64,000 bases of DNA, from NCBI RefSeq assembly GCF_000422845.1, contig NZ_AUGV01000008.1, forward strand, positions 1 to 64,000, given 5' to 3'. Every line of letters starts with the position of its first letter. Position 1 is the stretch's first letter. Origin of the DNA: Oceanobacter kriegii DSM 6294 (GTDB taxonomy: Bacteria > Pseudomonadota > Gammaproteobacteria > Pseudomonadales > Oceanobacteraceae). Below the pieces are notes generated by a model. The model worked only from the letters and a program-made list of their open reading frames with translations. It did no database searches and was not told the DNA's origin. Below, in pieces: positions 9,770-17,857 of the stretch. The translations under genes and the position numbers were made by a program.

Positions 9770-10123
9770 ATGCCAATGACACATTTCTCCAAGGCTCAGG
9801 AAATCAAGCAACCACACATGGGTCGTGAAGGTATCCATGCGTTCCTCGGCGACGTGGCGGTATCCAACGACGAAGACAAAACCATCGCGGCGGGTTTCTT
9901 CCGTATGGAAAAGTCCGACGAGCCACTGGTGTACGAATACACCTACCACGAAATGAAAGTGATTGTGGAAGGTTCCATGGTCATCAGCGATGAAACCGGC
10001 CAGAAGGTATTGGCGCTGCCCGGCGATGTTTTCTACTTCGAAAAAGGCAGCGTCATTACCTTCAATTCGGAAGATTACGGCATCGGCTTCTTCTGTGGTC
10101 AGCGCCGCGAAGGCGAAGGCTGA
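9770..10123 (+). CDS. Small cupin protein of the methylamine locus
   Basis: A 117-residue single-domain cupin. The barrel motifs are visible as YTYHEMKVIVEGSMVISDETG and ALPGDVFYFEKGSVITF, like the EutQ/DUF861 type. The usual metal-binding HxH is reduced to a single His in YEYTYHEMK, so metal binding is uncertain. It lies 106 bases after tdm and 118 before dmmA, all on the same strand, and probably belongs to the operon. Its role is unknown; a chaperone or a sensing or binding function for methylated amines or formaldehyde would be guesses. Confidence 0.75.
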   Translation: MPMTHFSKAQEIKQPHMGREGIHAFLGDVAVSNDEDKTIAAGFFRMEKSDEPLVYEYTYHEMKVIVEGSMVISDETGQKVLALPGDVFYFEKGSVITFNSEDYGIGFFCGQRREGEG

Positions 10124-10241
10124 TTTCGACCGGGTAACTGTTTCAAGGCCGCTCCGCGTTCTCCCTGCTGGTGGGGCGGCCTCTTTTCTTCCAGCACGGA
10201 TGGCATGTTTGCCGTCAGTCAGGCCAGTACAGGAGGTTGAA

Positions 10242-10784
10242 ATGACCATTACCGTGGAAATCGATGAACGGGTGAAAAGCCGACCGGAATACTCCCCCGT
10301 GAAGCTCGACCTGAAACAACAGCAACAGGTGTTTATCAGTGCGACGGGCAATAACGCCACACTGAAACGGATGTTCGACGACTGCGTAACCCAATTGGGC
10401 AACCAGCGAGTGACCTGGCTGGTGGTGCATCAGGATGTGAAACGGGTGATCGCTGAAACCGCCGCCGACTTTCCTCTGGCTACCGCCGTCTACATTGCCG
10501 GTACCGAAGCCTGGATGTGGGACGTGCGTAACGCCCTGATTGCCGAGGATTTTGCGCCCGAGCAAATCCAGATGCTGGCACCGGAATCCAACGCCCGCCG
10601 GTTGTTTTGCACCCATTGTTACACCGTGATGGAAGGCGTAACGCACAACCCGCACAGCTGTTCAGGCTGTGGTGAATTGCTGCTGGTGCGTGACCATTTC
10701 AGCAAGCTGCATGGCGCTTATGTCGGGGTATCCATCAACGCCGAAGACCGCAGTGAGATTCCAGCCACGGAGGCATTGGTATGA
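10242..10784 (+). CDS. dmmA: Dimethylamine monooxygenase subunit DmmA
   Basis: A 180-residue protein ending in a zinc-ribbon-like segment, LFCTHCYTVMEGVTHNPHSCSGCGELLL, residues about 122-149, with two CxxC pairs. Size, motif and placement directly before a ferredoxin reductase and a DUF3445 protein match DmmA of the dmmDABC dimethylamine monooxygenase of marine bacteria and pseudomonads. The ATG at 10242 follows AGGAGG at 10231-10236; longer frames upstream are not used. Its stop overlaps the dmmB start (ATGA), so both are co-translated. Metal type at the Cys cluster is not determined. Confidence 0.85.
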   Translation: MTITVEIDERVKSRPEYSPVKLDLKQQQQVFISATGNNATLKRMFDDCVTQLGNQRVTWLVVHQDVKRVIAETAADFPLATAVYIAGTEAWMWDVRNALIAEDFAPEQIQMLAPESNARRLFCTHCYTVMEGVTHNPHSCSGCGELLLVRDHFSKLHGAYVGVSINAEDRSEIPATEALV

Positions 10785-11749
10785 GCATGAACAGCACGGA
10801 TAACTACCGGGTCAAGGTGACAAACATTGTTGAGGTTGCACCGACCATCAAGGAATTCACCCTGGTGGCCCAAAACGGCGAACTGACACCATTTTCGCCC
10901 GGTGCCCATGTGGTAGTCACCATGAAAGGCGAGAATGGCGACGGTCAGCTGAAGCAATGGAAAAACGCCTACTCATTACTGAGCGACCCACGTGACACCT
11001 CGGCCTACAAAATCGCTGTGCGTCTGCAGCCGCAATCCCGCGGTGGCTCGGTGTTTATGCACAGCCAAGTGAGCGAAGGCGACGAGCTGGAGATTACTCC
11101 GCCCGCCAATTTGTTTGCCCCCAATTGGCGCGCCAAAAAACACCTGCTGATTGCCGGTGGCGTCGGCATTACGCCGTTCATGAGCTACCTGCCGGAACTC
11201 GAACGTATGGGCGCCAGCTACGAGCTGCACTACGCCTTCCGTGGCTTGCAAACCGGCGCTTACAAAACCGAATTGATTGAACAGCTGGGCGAGCAGGTGC
11301 ATTGCTATGACGCCGATGCTGGCGACCGTCTGCTATTGGCCGAACTGCTGAAATCCCAACCGCGCGGCACCCACGTTTACATTTGCGGCCCTGAGCTGCT
11401 GATCGACGGCGTGCGCCAGAACGCTGCGCTGCTGGGTTACCCCGACAGCCTGATCCACTTTGAGGAATTTGCTGCGCCACAACCGGGCAGCCCGTTCACC
11501 GTGACGTTGGAAAGCAGCGGCGCTGAAGTGCAAGTGAGCTCGGAAGAAAGCCTGCTGGAAGCCCTCGAAGCCAACGGCGTTGAAGTGCCTAACCTCTGTC
11601 GGGGTGGCGTGTGTGGCCAGTGCGTTACCAAGGTGCTCGACGGCGATGTGGAACACCGCGATGCCTTCCTGGATGAGCGCGAACAGGACACCTGCATCAT
11701 GCCGTGTGTCTCACGAGCGAAATCCAAAACGCTGGTGCTGGGATTGTAA
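10781..11749 (+). CDS. dmmB: Dimethylamine monooxygenase reductase subunit DmmB
   Basis: A 322-residue phthalate-dioxygenase-reductase-type protein. An FMN/FAD-binding barrel is at about 10-110 (WKNAYSLLSDP), an NAD-binding Rossmann part at about 115-225 (LIAGGVGITPFMSYL, YICGPELLIDGV) and a plant-type [2Fe-2S] ferredoxin at the C-terminus with Cys in CRGGVCGQC and the downstream CIMPC. It would pass electrons from NAD(P)H to the DmmC oxygenase. It overlaps dmmA by four bases. VanB-like reductases share this layout; the dmm context decides the call. Confidence 0.88.
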   Translation: MSMNSTDNYRVKVTNIVEVAPTIKEFTLVAQNGELTPFSPGAHVVVTMKGENGDGQLKQWKNAYSLLSDPRDTSAYKIAVRLQPQSRGGSVFMHSQVSEGDELEITPPANLFAPNWRAKKHLLIAGGVGITPFMSYLPELERMGASYELHYAFRGLQTGAYKTELIEQLGEQVHCYDADAGDRLLLAELLKSQPRGTHVYICGPELLIDGVRQNAALLGYPDSLIHFEEFAAPQPGSPFTVTLESSGAEVQVSSEESLLEALEANGVEVPNLCRGGVCGQCVTKVLDGDVEHRDAFLDEREQDTCIMPCVSRAKSKTLVLGL

Positions 11750-12137
11750 GCCACAGCGCCTGTAGTCCCGGAGCCGGTGCGCAGTGCGCTCCGAAAAACA
11801 GATTGGATCGGCAGCAAGCTACCTCCTACAAGTGCCGTCGGTCCTGGAAATTTGAAAAGCGGCGATGCGGTTACCTTCCGCGCCTCGAGATTTGCCATCC
11901 GTTTTCAGAACGAGCGTAGCCAAGGGCCATGGATGGCCCGCGAGGCCAGTTGAAACAGGGACGTTGAATCTGGCTGTGCGACCAGCGGAGTTCGCCAAAA
12001 GCGGATGAACAGCGAATCGGTAGCGCTAAGCAGGGCCGGTCCGACGCTTCGGGGCCCGACCGGCCGGGGACAAGGTCCCCAAGAGGTCAAAGGCATTAAC
12101 GTTTTTCGTCATAAGGAACAACCGAGAGGAATTAACC
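11750..12137. other. 388-base gap inside the dmm locus with dispersed repeat pieces
   Basis: No gene is visible. The segment holds pieces that recur elsewhere in the window: GTGCGCAGTGCGC at about 11778 (compare 55921-55971) and ATCGGCAGCAAGCTACCTCC at 11808-11827 (compare about 55832). It ends with GAGAGGAATTAACC, the ribosome site of dmmC. Such a long spacer within an otherwise compact pathway suggests a repeat insertion or a separate dmmC promoter. Confidence 0.5.
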
Positions 12138-13157
12138 ATGCGTGTCGCACCTACCAAAATCGAAACCTTTCGTGACGATTTCACCTACAGCAACAGCGAA
12201 TTCGCCATCAAGCGTTTTCCATTCCCGTTCCCGGAAGACGACTACATGTACTCGGTGAACATCGAACCGCATACGCTGCCGGGCCCGGTCGGCACGGTGA
12301 ACGAACATCTGATCGACATCGACGAGCATTACCTGTCGGAAATGCGTGAGCGCGGCATCGTACTGGAAGAAAACCCCAAGCGTTGTCTGGCCATGCCGCA
12401 CATGGACCTGGCCTGCTGGGACATGATCGACCGTTGCATGACCACCATGTCCGAGGACTACCCGGACTATTTCTCGCTGACCAAAGACGGCGACACCTGG
12501 CACTGGCACAACAAACTGCTCGACCAGCAGGATACCTTCACCTTTGGTGACAGCAGCACCTTGTCACTGCCACCAATGGAATACATTGGCCGTCAGGTTC
12601 AGGGGGATTTTGCCTTGCTGGATCAGCGCGACGGCGACCTGTTTATGGACGCCGGTATCGTCACCTGTCCGGCGGACTGGTCGTTGGCATTCGATGCCGG
12701 AATGAGCTTCAAGGAGTGGCACGGCCCGGTGCCGATGGCACACGAACTGGGCATTTTTGATCGGGCGCTGAAATACCTCTGTGCGATTCAGGTGAATCGT
12801 CCGGTTCGTCGACTGAATTGGACCCTGACCGTCAATGCCCGCATGGACACCTCACCAGAGACTTATCCACAGTGGGGCACCGATAGAACCACCGTTACCC
12901 CTGAAAACATCGGTGAAAAGATCCATTTGCGGGTGGAATTGCAGGTGCTCGACCGCATGCCGCGCTCCAACGCACTGATGTTCAGCATCCGCACCTACCT
13001 TGCCAGCCTCGAAGACCTGTGCAGCAATCCGGAATGGGCACGGCGCCTGCATCGGGTCATGAAGGGGTTGCCTGAACCACTGATCGAATACAAAGGCCTG
13101 ACGCGTTACCACCCGATGCTGGTGGAGTGGCTGTCGCAATTTGATCCGGTGAACTAG
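12138..13157 (+). CDS. dmmC: Dimethylamine monooxygenase subunit DmmC (DUF3445)
   Basis: A 339-residue member of the DUF3445 haem-dependent oxidative N-demethylase family. Recognisable parts are FPFPEDDYMYSVNIEP near residue 30, PHMDLACWDMIDRCM near 90, LMDAGIVTCPADWSL-type text near 165 (DGDLFMDAGIVTCPADWS), and RLNWTLTVNARMDTSPETYP near 225, typical of the family. With DmmA and DmmB it forms the enzyme converting dimethylamine to methylamine and formaldehyde. It sits 388 bases after dmmB and is followed by a good terminator. Haem ligands cannot be assigned by eye. Confidence 0.85.
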   Translation: MRVAPTKIETFRDDFTYSNSEFAIKRFPFPFPEDDYMYSVNIEPHTLPGPVGTVNEHLIDIDEHYLSEMRERGIVLEENPKRCLAMPHMDLACWDMIDRCMTTMSEDYPDYFSLTKDGDTWHWHNKLLDQQDTFTFGDSSTLSLPPMEYIGRQVQGDFALLDQRDGDLFMDAGIVTCPADWSLAFDAGMSFKEWHGPVPMAHELGIFDRALKYLCAIQVNRPVRRLNWTLTVNARMDTSPETYPQWGTDRTTVTPENIGEKIHLRVELQVLDRMPRSNALMFSIRTYLASLEDLCSNPEWARRLHRVMKGLPEPLIEYKGLTRYHPMLVEWLSQFDPVN

Positions 13158-13195
13158 GGACCCCGGGTCTATCGTCCGAATACCCGCAAGAACTT

Positions 13196-13220
13196 GCCCG
13201 CGCCTGTGCGGGCTTTTTTT
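13196..13220 (+). terminator. Rho-independent terminator after dmmC
   Basis: GCCCGCGC-CTGTGCGGGC forms a GC-rich stem (GCCCGC/GCGGGC) followed directly by seven T. It closes the tdm-dmm transcription unit. Confidence 0.85.
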
Positions 13221-13271
13221 CGCCTGCTATTCCGGTGCTGTCGCTAGTTTGATCGCCTTTATTGCTGTCGC

Positions 13272-13294
13272 TGTAGGAGCGAATTTATTCGCGA
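13272..13294. repeat. REP-like element, GTAGGAGCGAATTTATTCGCG family
   Basis: TGTAGGAGCGAATTTATTCG followed by CGA. The inner GCGAAT-TTATTCGC arms can pair. The same unit is at 29596-29623 and, as a larger head-to-head palindrome, at 14781-14834. Similar elements are common between genes in Pseudomonas and relatives. Confidence 0.7.
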
Positions 13295-13310
13295 TGGAAA
13301 CGCATCAGCT

Positions 13311-13356
13311 GTAGGTAGGGCCCCGCCCAACAATTGCTGGGCGGGGCCCAGCCTAC
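13311..13356. repeat. 46-bp palindromic repeat, family GTAGG...CCTAC, copy 2
   Basis: Same length and design as 3580-3625: GTAGGTAGGGCCCCGCCC at the left, GGGCGGGGCCCAGCCTAC at the right, with AACAATTGCT between. The two arms pair almost perfectly. Confidence 0.75.
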
Positions 13357-13673
13357 GGGCTGCTGCCATTGCCTGATTATCCCCTCGAACCCCATTCACA
13401 GGTCGGTTTTCGGCACCAAAGAACAGCTGCCGTCCTGGATAATCCCTCGCACACTCAATAACAGTTTCCAGGGTGTGGTATTGATGAAATTGTTATAGCA
13501 ACGGTCTTTCAGACCTTCGTTCATCATCCATAAAAACAATAGAACATAGCTGAGAAAGCCACTGAACCTGTCGCCTTCAGCGTGTTAGCGTTTCTCTAAC
13601 GCAGTACAGGTTTGGTGTAGCCAAACAGGCGTTTGGCTGGCCATCAGGATTTTTCAAACCAGGGAGAGACCCC

Positions 13674-14774
13674 ATGCGCAGACCCATACGCATTGCCGTA
13701 ACCGGCGCCGCTGGCAGTATTTCAAGCCACCTTCTTTTCAAGATCGCCGCAGGAGAAATGTTCGGCAAGGATCAGCCGGTCATTCTGCAATTGATCGAAA
13801 TTCCCCAGGCCATGGATGTCTTGCTGGGGCTGGCGATGGAGCTGGAAGACTGTGCCTTCCCGCTGTTGCACACCATCACCTTGCACGACAACGTCGAAGA
13901 GGGTTTTGAGAACGTTCACTACGCCTTGCTGATTGGCGCTACCCCGCGTCGTCCGGGGATGGAACGGAAAGACCTGCTGGAGCAAAACGCCGCCATTTTT
14001 GCCCGTCAGGGCAAGGCGCTGAACGACCACGCCAACCGAGATGTAAAAGCCCTGATTGTCGGTAACCCGGCCAACACCAACGCGCTGGTTGCGGCTCGTA
14101 ACGCGCCGAACCTGAGCCCGTCTCAGTTCACCACACTCACTCGTCTGGATCAGAACCGCGCCATCGGTACGCTGGCCAACCACACCGGTGTGAACCCGAA
14201 AGACATCGACGGCGTGATCATCTGGGGCAACCATTCCACCACCCAATTCCCGGACCTGCATCAGGCGACTCTGTATGGCAACCCGGCGATGCCTGCGATC
14301 CCGATGGATTGGTACACCGAAACCTATATTCCGGCGATCCAGAAACGGGGCGGGGCCATTCTGGAGAAGCGTGGTGTATCCAGTGCGCCATCAGCGGCGC
14401 AGGCGATTGTCGATCATATGCACGATTGGGCGCTGGGCACCGGCCCGGGTCACATCGTATCCATGGGCATTGCTTCGGATGGCTCCTACGGCATTGCCAA
14501 GGGCATCTACTTTTCGTTCCCGGTGCGTTGCGACTACGGCCGTTACCAGATTGTGCAGGGCATCGATCTGAATGAATTCCAGCGCGAGCGCCTCAACGCC
14601 ACCGAGCAGGAATTGTTGCAAGAGCGCGAAGGGGTTGCGCATCTGTTGCCGAAGGAAACCGAAGCCACTCACACCAACCTCAGCATTTGTCTGAAGTCCG
14701 GTGTGACCTTGTACGCGGACGAAACTGGCCCCGGCGAAAGCTATAAATTCCTGCGCATGAACCGGGTGATGTAA
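13674..14774 (+). CDS. Malate dehydrogenase, plant NADP-MDH-like branch
   Basis: A 366-residue malate/lactate dehydrogenase. MDH hallmarks are intact: PGMERKDLL (substrate Arg), [18 protein letters not shown] (Arg/Asp) and the catalytic His in [12 protein letters not shown]. The nucleotide loop is [18 protein letters not shown], close to the GAAGMISNHLLFKLASGE of chloroplast NADP-MDH rather than the GAAGQIGY of most bacterial enzymes, while the acidic residue after strand 2 ([10 protein letters not shown]) points to NAD. The C-terminus extends about 40 residues past a typical bacterial MDH (about 327) and holds one Cys (SICLKSG). It converts malate and oxaloacetate. It is followed by a repeat and a LysR gene on the same strand. 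Confidence 0.85.
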   Translation: MRRPIRIAVTGAAGSISSHLLFKIAAGEMFGKDQPVILQLIEIPQAMDVLLGLAMELEDCAFPLLHTITLHDNVEEGFENVHYALLIGATPRRPGMERKDLLEQNAAIFARQGKALNDHANRDVKALIVGNPANTNALVAARNAPNLSPSQFTTLTRLDQNRAIGTLANHTGVNPKDIDGVIIWGNHSTTQFPDLHQATLYGNPAMPAIPMDWYTETYIPAIQKRGGAILEKRGVSSAPSAAQAIVDHMHDWALGTGPGHIVSMGIASDGSYGIAKGIYFSFPVRCDYGRYQIVQGIDLNEFQRERLNATEQELLQEREGVAHLLPKETEATHTNLSICLKSGVTLYADETGPGESYKFLRMNRVM

Positions 14775-14780
14775 GGGCCT

Positions 14781-14834
14781 GTGGGAGTGGATTTATTCGC
14801 GCTGTATTTCGTTCGCGAATAAATTCGCTCCTAC
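14781..14834. repeat. Long palindromic REP-like repeat
   Basis: GTGGGAGTGGATTTATTCGC and GCGAATAAATTCGCTCCTAC face each other across about 14 bases. It combines the GTGGGAG and GTAGGAGCGAATTTATTCGC arms. It is followed by four tandem TCCGACA-type units and two CAGACCC-type units at about 14843-14890. Confidence 0.75.
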
Positions 14835-14945
14835 AATGTTCCCGACATCCGACATCCGACATCCGACATCCGACCCCAGACCCCAGACCCGTCTTGCCTT
14901 TCTGCTACTGCCTGTTAACTTGAAACTTCAAACAGGGAGTACCCC

Positions 14946-15836
14946 ATGACCGCCAAACAACTGCGCGCCTTTCTGGCCGTTGCCCGCACCCTGAGTTTTG
15001 CCGAAGCCAGCAATCAGGTGTTTTTGTCCCAGCCTGCGCTCAGCCTGGCGATCAAGACCCTCGAAGAATCCCTCGGCGGCAAGTTGCTGACCCGTACCAC
15101 ACGCTCAGTCAAACTGACCCCGGAAGGCGAGGCGCTGGTGCCGATTGCTACCCGTTTGATGGCCGATTGGGATAACGCCCAGGAACAGCTGCAGCAGCGC
15201 TTTGCACTGCAAATGGGGCAGGTGGCCGTGGCGTCCATGCCGTCGTTTGCGGCGGGTTTGCTGCCGCAGGTGTTGAAAACCTACCGTAACCGTTACCCCG
15301 CCATTCGTGTGGAAGTTCATGATGTGATTGCCGAGCAAGTGGTCGCCATGGTGCGTTCGCGGCGTATTGAAGTGGGCGTATCGCTGGTGCCGGAAGGCGC
15401 GCCTGATCTGGATTTCACTCCCTTGTTCACTGACGAATTTGTCGCTGTTCTGCCACCGGATTCGGCGTTGTTAAACGGTCAGTCATCACTCTGCTGGGAT
15501 CAGCTTCTGGAGCAGGATTTTATTGCCCTGCAACGGCCCTCCATTGTGCGCTTGATGCTCGAACGCCAGTTAGCCGAGCAGGGCAAACAACTCAATGTGG
15601 TGTTCGACGCCCATCAGCTGGCGACGGTTGGTAAAATGGTGGCATCGGGGCTTGGTATCAGTGTGGTGCCGGGGTTGTGTCGTCAGCAAATGGAAGAAAT
15701 GGGCGCGGTATGTTTGCCGCTAAACGGCCCGCTGGTGGTCGGTGACGTTGGCATTCTAACCCGCCGGGGCCACGAGCTGTCGGTAGCGGCACAAGCGCTG
15801 GTGGACGTGCTGCAACAGACGTTTTCCGGGGCCTGA
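14946..15836 (+). CDS. LysR-family transcriptional regulator
   Basis: A 296-residue protein with the N-terminal winged helix of LysR regulators (FLAVARTLSFAEASNQVFLSQPALSLAIKTLEESLGGKLLTRTTRSVKLTPEGE, residues 9-62) and a LysR substrate-binding domain (QVAVASMPSFAAGLLPQVL, then VGVSLVPEG and GLGISVVPGLC). The ATG follows CAGGGAG. It lies after the malate dehydrogenase, but a repeat separates the two, so a regulatory link is only possible. Effector unknown. Confidence 0.88.
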   Translation: MTAKQLRAFLAVARTLSFAEASNQVFLSQPALSLAIKTLEESLGGKLLTRTTRSVKLTPEGEALVPIATRLMADWDNAQEQLQQRFALQMGQVAVASMPSFAAGLLPQVLKTYRNRYPAIRVEVHDVIAEQVVAMVRSRRIEVGVSLVPEGAPDLDFTPLFTDEFVAVLPPDSALLNGQSSLCWDQLLEQDFIALQRPSIVRLMLERQLAEQGKQLNVVFDAHQLATVGKMVASGLGISVVPGLCRQQMEEMGAVCLPLNGPLVVGDVGILTRRGHELSVAAQALVDVLQQTFSGA

Positions 15837-15981
15837 CAGGCCATCCTGCAAAACCCCTCACAATTCCTCGCAAATTCGTCGCGTTCAGATAAAAAGACGG
15901 TGAATTCTGTCTCTCCCGTCGCTGTGCTGGTGCATAATAGGGGCTTCGCTTTTTGTTAACTGAACCAACAAGGTTAATCCC

Positions 15982-16848
15982 ATGCCACACCCGAACGCCA
16001 AAAATGAATACGTACTGAAAACCACCTGCCCGGCAGGTAGCGGCATTGTTGCTGCGGTTGCGGGTTTTCTGGCCGAGCGTGGTGGCTACATCAGCGAGCA
16101 GTCGCAGTTTGACGACCGCGACAGCGGCAACTTCTTTATGCGTACCCGCTTCAGCTTCGAAGGCGACGACCAGAGCGAAACCGTCAAGGCAGAATTCAGC
16201 CAGGTGGCCGAACGCTTCAACATGACCTGGAGCCTGCACAACGCCTGCGCGCCGGTAAAAACCCTGATCATGGTATCCAAAGCCGACCACTGTCTGGCCG
16301 ACTTGCTGTACCGCAAGAACAAGGGCGAACTGAACATGGAAATCACCGCTGTGGTCTCCAACCATCAGGATTTGCGCCCAATGGCCGAGCGTGAAGGCAT
16401 TCGCTTTGTACACCTGCCCATCAGCAAGGAAAACAAGCTGGAGCAGGAACGCGTACTGATGGAAATCGTCGACCAAACCGGCACCGAGCTGGTGGTATTG
16501 GCGCGCTACATGCAAATCCTGTCGAACGGCCTGTGTGTGGAGCTGGCGGGTCGCGCCATCAACATTCACCACTCGTTCCTGCCTGGCTTCAAAGGTGCCC
16601 GTCCTTACTACCAGGCCTACGACCGCGGCGTAAAACTGATTGGTGCCACCGCCCACTACGTAACGGCCGACCTCGACGAAGGCCCGATCATCGAACAGTC
16701 AGTACAAACCGTTGACCACACCATGGGGCCGGAACAACTGACCACCGCTGGCCGTGATACCGAAACCGTGGCGTTGGCCCGTGCCGTCAAACTGCACACC
16801 CAACACCGCGTGTTTATCGACGGCAACAAGACCGTGGTGTTCAAGTAA
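15982..16848 (+). CDS. purU: Formyltetrahydrofolate deformylase
   Basis: A 288-residue PurU. The N-terminal ACT domain (about 1-90) begins YVLKTTCPAGSGIVAAVAGFL. The formyltransferase fold has the catalytic Asn-His-Asp set visible in INIHHSFLPGFKGARPYYQAY (near 193) and ADLDEGPIIEQ (near 232). It hydrolyses 10-formyl-THF to formate and THF. Its closeness to tdm and dmmABC, which load one-carbon units on THF, suggests it recycles THF during methylated amine use. A one-gene unit on the plus strand. Confidence 0.93.
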   Translation: MPHPNAKNEYVLKTTCPAGSGIVAAVAGFLAERGGYISEQSQFDDRDSGNFFMRTRFSFEGDDQSETVKAEFSQVAERFNMTWSLHNACAPVKTLIMVSKADHCLADLLYRKNKGELNMEITAVVSNHQDLRPMAEREGIRFVHLPISKENKLEQERVLMEIVDQTGTELVVLARYMQILSNGLCVELAGRAINIHHSFLPGFKGARPYYQAYDRGVKLIGATAHYVTADLDEGPIIEQSVQTVDHTMGPEQLTTAGRDTETVALARAVKLHTQHRVFIDGNKTVVFK

Positions 16849-16986
16849 GCGGATTGTCCGATTTGCGCTGGTGCCATGGGACCCTGTCCTGTTGGCACAA
16901 GTCGCTGACTTGATTCTCCAAGCCTTCCAGCTGTCGTTCGCTTAGTTTGGCTTCATCGCAATTGTGCTATTCAATGGAGCCAAACC

Positions 16987-17124
16987 ATGTCTTTTTCTGT
17001 TTCAAAAACCACTCTGAAAACCGCTCTGCTAGCGCTGGGTATGGCAGTGTCAGCTGCTTCCATGGCAGCCGGTAAACCTGCCGAAGTGGATCGTTATATT
17101 AAGTCGTGCAGAGTTATCCTGTAG
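16987..17124 (+). pseudogene. 5' remnant of a cytochrome c gene, cut at the haem motif
   Basis: A good start with a signal peptide (TALLALGMAVSAASMAAG) is followed by KPAEVDRYIKSCRV and then IL and a stop. Small class I cytochromes c of this kind (cytochrome c5-like) continue from such a segment as C-x-x-C-H; here the reading frame departs from the family exactly after C-R-V, before the second Cys and His. No rest of the gene is found in the next 2 kb. The point of departure, about 17112-17115, is the likely left edge of an AT-rich inserted patch or of a deletion. Confidence 0.65.
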
Positions 17125-17213
17125 GCCTAGGTATTTTTTTGATTAGTCTGCATGTAGAACCAGAGTGATATTGGACTGTGGACAAGTAAGGAGGCTGGCG
17201 CTTCCGGGCAAGG

Positions 17214-17675
17214 TTATTCAACTTGACTCCGATCTCCAACTTCATCTGCTAGCACTTCGGCAGAGATGTCCATCATCAGTTGCTCCAAAAGTGGATTGTT
17301 AATAGTTCCCTTCCTGTAGCGGGCGGCTATCAGATTGTGTTTTTTGAAATCTTCATTCTCTGAAAGAAAATTCATAATGCGCTGATAGTCAGCTCTATCC
17401 AGGCTCCCTCTGTTAAATGCCCTTCTGAGGCGCTCCATTTCGGAGTCTTCGTCTGAATCATGCTCGCAGTGCTCTACTGCCATAGCTGTGCATAGTTTTT
17501 TAACATTCCATCCTATTTCTTCCAGGCTGTATTTCAGGTTCTTAAGTTGCTCATTCGTCGCTTTTTCTTTTGCGGTTCTTGCCACAATTTCGTCCCATTT
17601 TGTCCCTTGGTGGTTGGGTAGTCTGGCCTTGTTCTGTCGCGACAGCGGTTGCTTCAGAGCTGACAAACCAATCAT
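17214..17675 (-). CDS. Hypothetical protein in the AT-rich patch
   Basis: A charged, helical, AT-richer reading frame of about 153 residues if read from the ATG at 17675. Visible features are an acidic stretch (EHCEHDSDEDSEMERLRRAFNRGSLDRADYQ) and a hydrophilic C-terminus, with no signal peptide or membrane segment. I recognise no family. No good ribosome site is seen and the presumed start sits only 12 bases from the start of the opposite gene, so the true start may be internal. Confidence 0.4.
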   Translation of the reverse strand: MIGLSALKQPLSRQNKARLPNHQGTKWDEIVARTAKEKATNEQLKNLKYSLEEIGWNVKKLCTAMAVEHCEHDSDEDSEMERLRRAFNRGSLDRADYQRIMNFLSENEDFKKHNLIAARYRKGTINNPLLEQLMMDISAEVLADEVGDRSQVE

Positions 17676-17687
17676 TAGGATAATTTT

Positions 17688-17840
17688 ATGTCTGATAAAA
17701 AACGTATGACGCCTGAGGCCGCTGCCCGTATTCAAAGCGCCGAGGCCAAAAGAAATGGCGGCAAGGTAAAGAAAGGCTCTTTCGCCTCAAAGGCGCAGAA
17801 GGCTGCTGCCAAAAATGTCTCTCAAAGTGACTCTGAATAA
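17688..17840 (+). CDS. Small SMP-type (seed maturation/LEA-like) protein
   Basis: A 50-residue basic protein, too short for most gene finders. MTPEAAARIQSAEAKRNGG followed by KVKKGSFASKAQKAAAKN matches the SMP motif of plant seed maturation (LEA) proteins and of small bacterial homologues. It has a ribosome site (AGGA at 17677-17680) and is followed after 17 bases by the GRDP-like gene, so they are likely co-transcribed. LEA-type proteins are generally disordered stress protectants; the role of the bacterial short forms is not known to me. Confidence 0.7.
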   Translation: MSDKKRMTPEAAARIQSAEAKRNGGKVKKGSFASKAQKAAAKNVSQSDSE

Positions 17841-17857
17841 TCAACAAGGATGGAATA

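Larger units (their letters stand above)
13158..13673. other. 516-base intergenic region with terminator and two repeats
   Basis: Contains the dmmC terminator (13196-13220), a GTAGGAGCGAATTTATTCGCGA element (13272-13294) and a 46-bp palindrome (13311-13356). The remaining 300 bases before the malate dehydrogenase gene hold no gene I can support; the promoter of that gene is probably within about 13540-13640. Confidence 0.5.
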
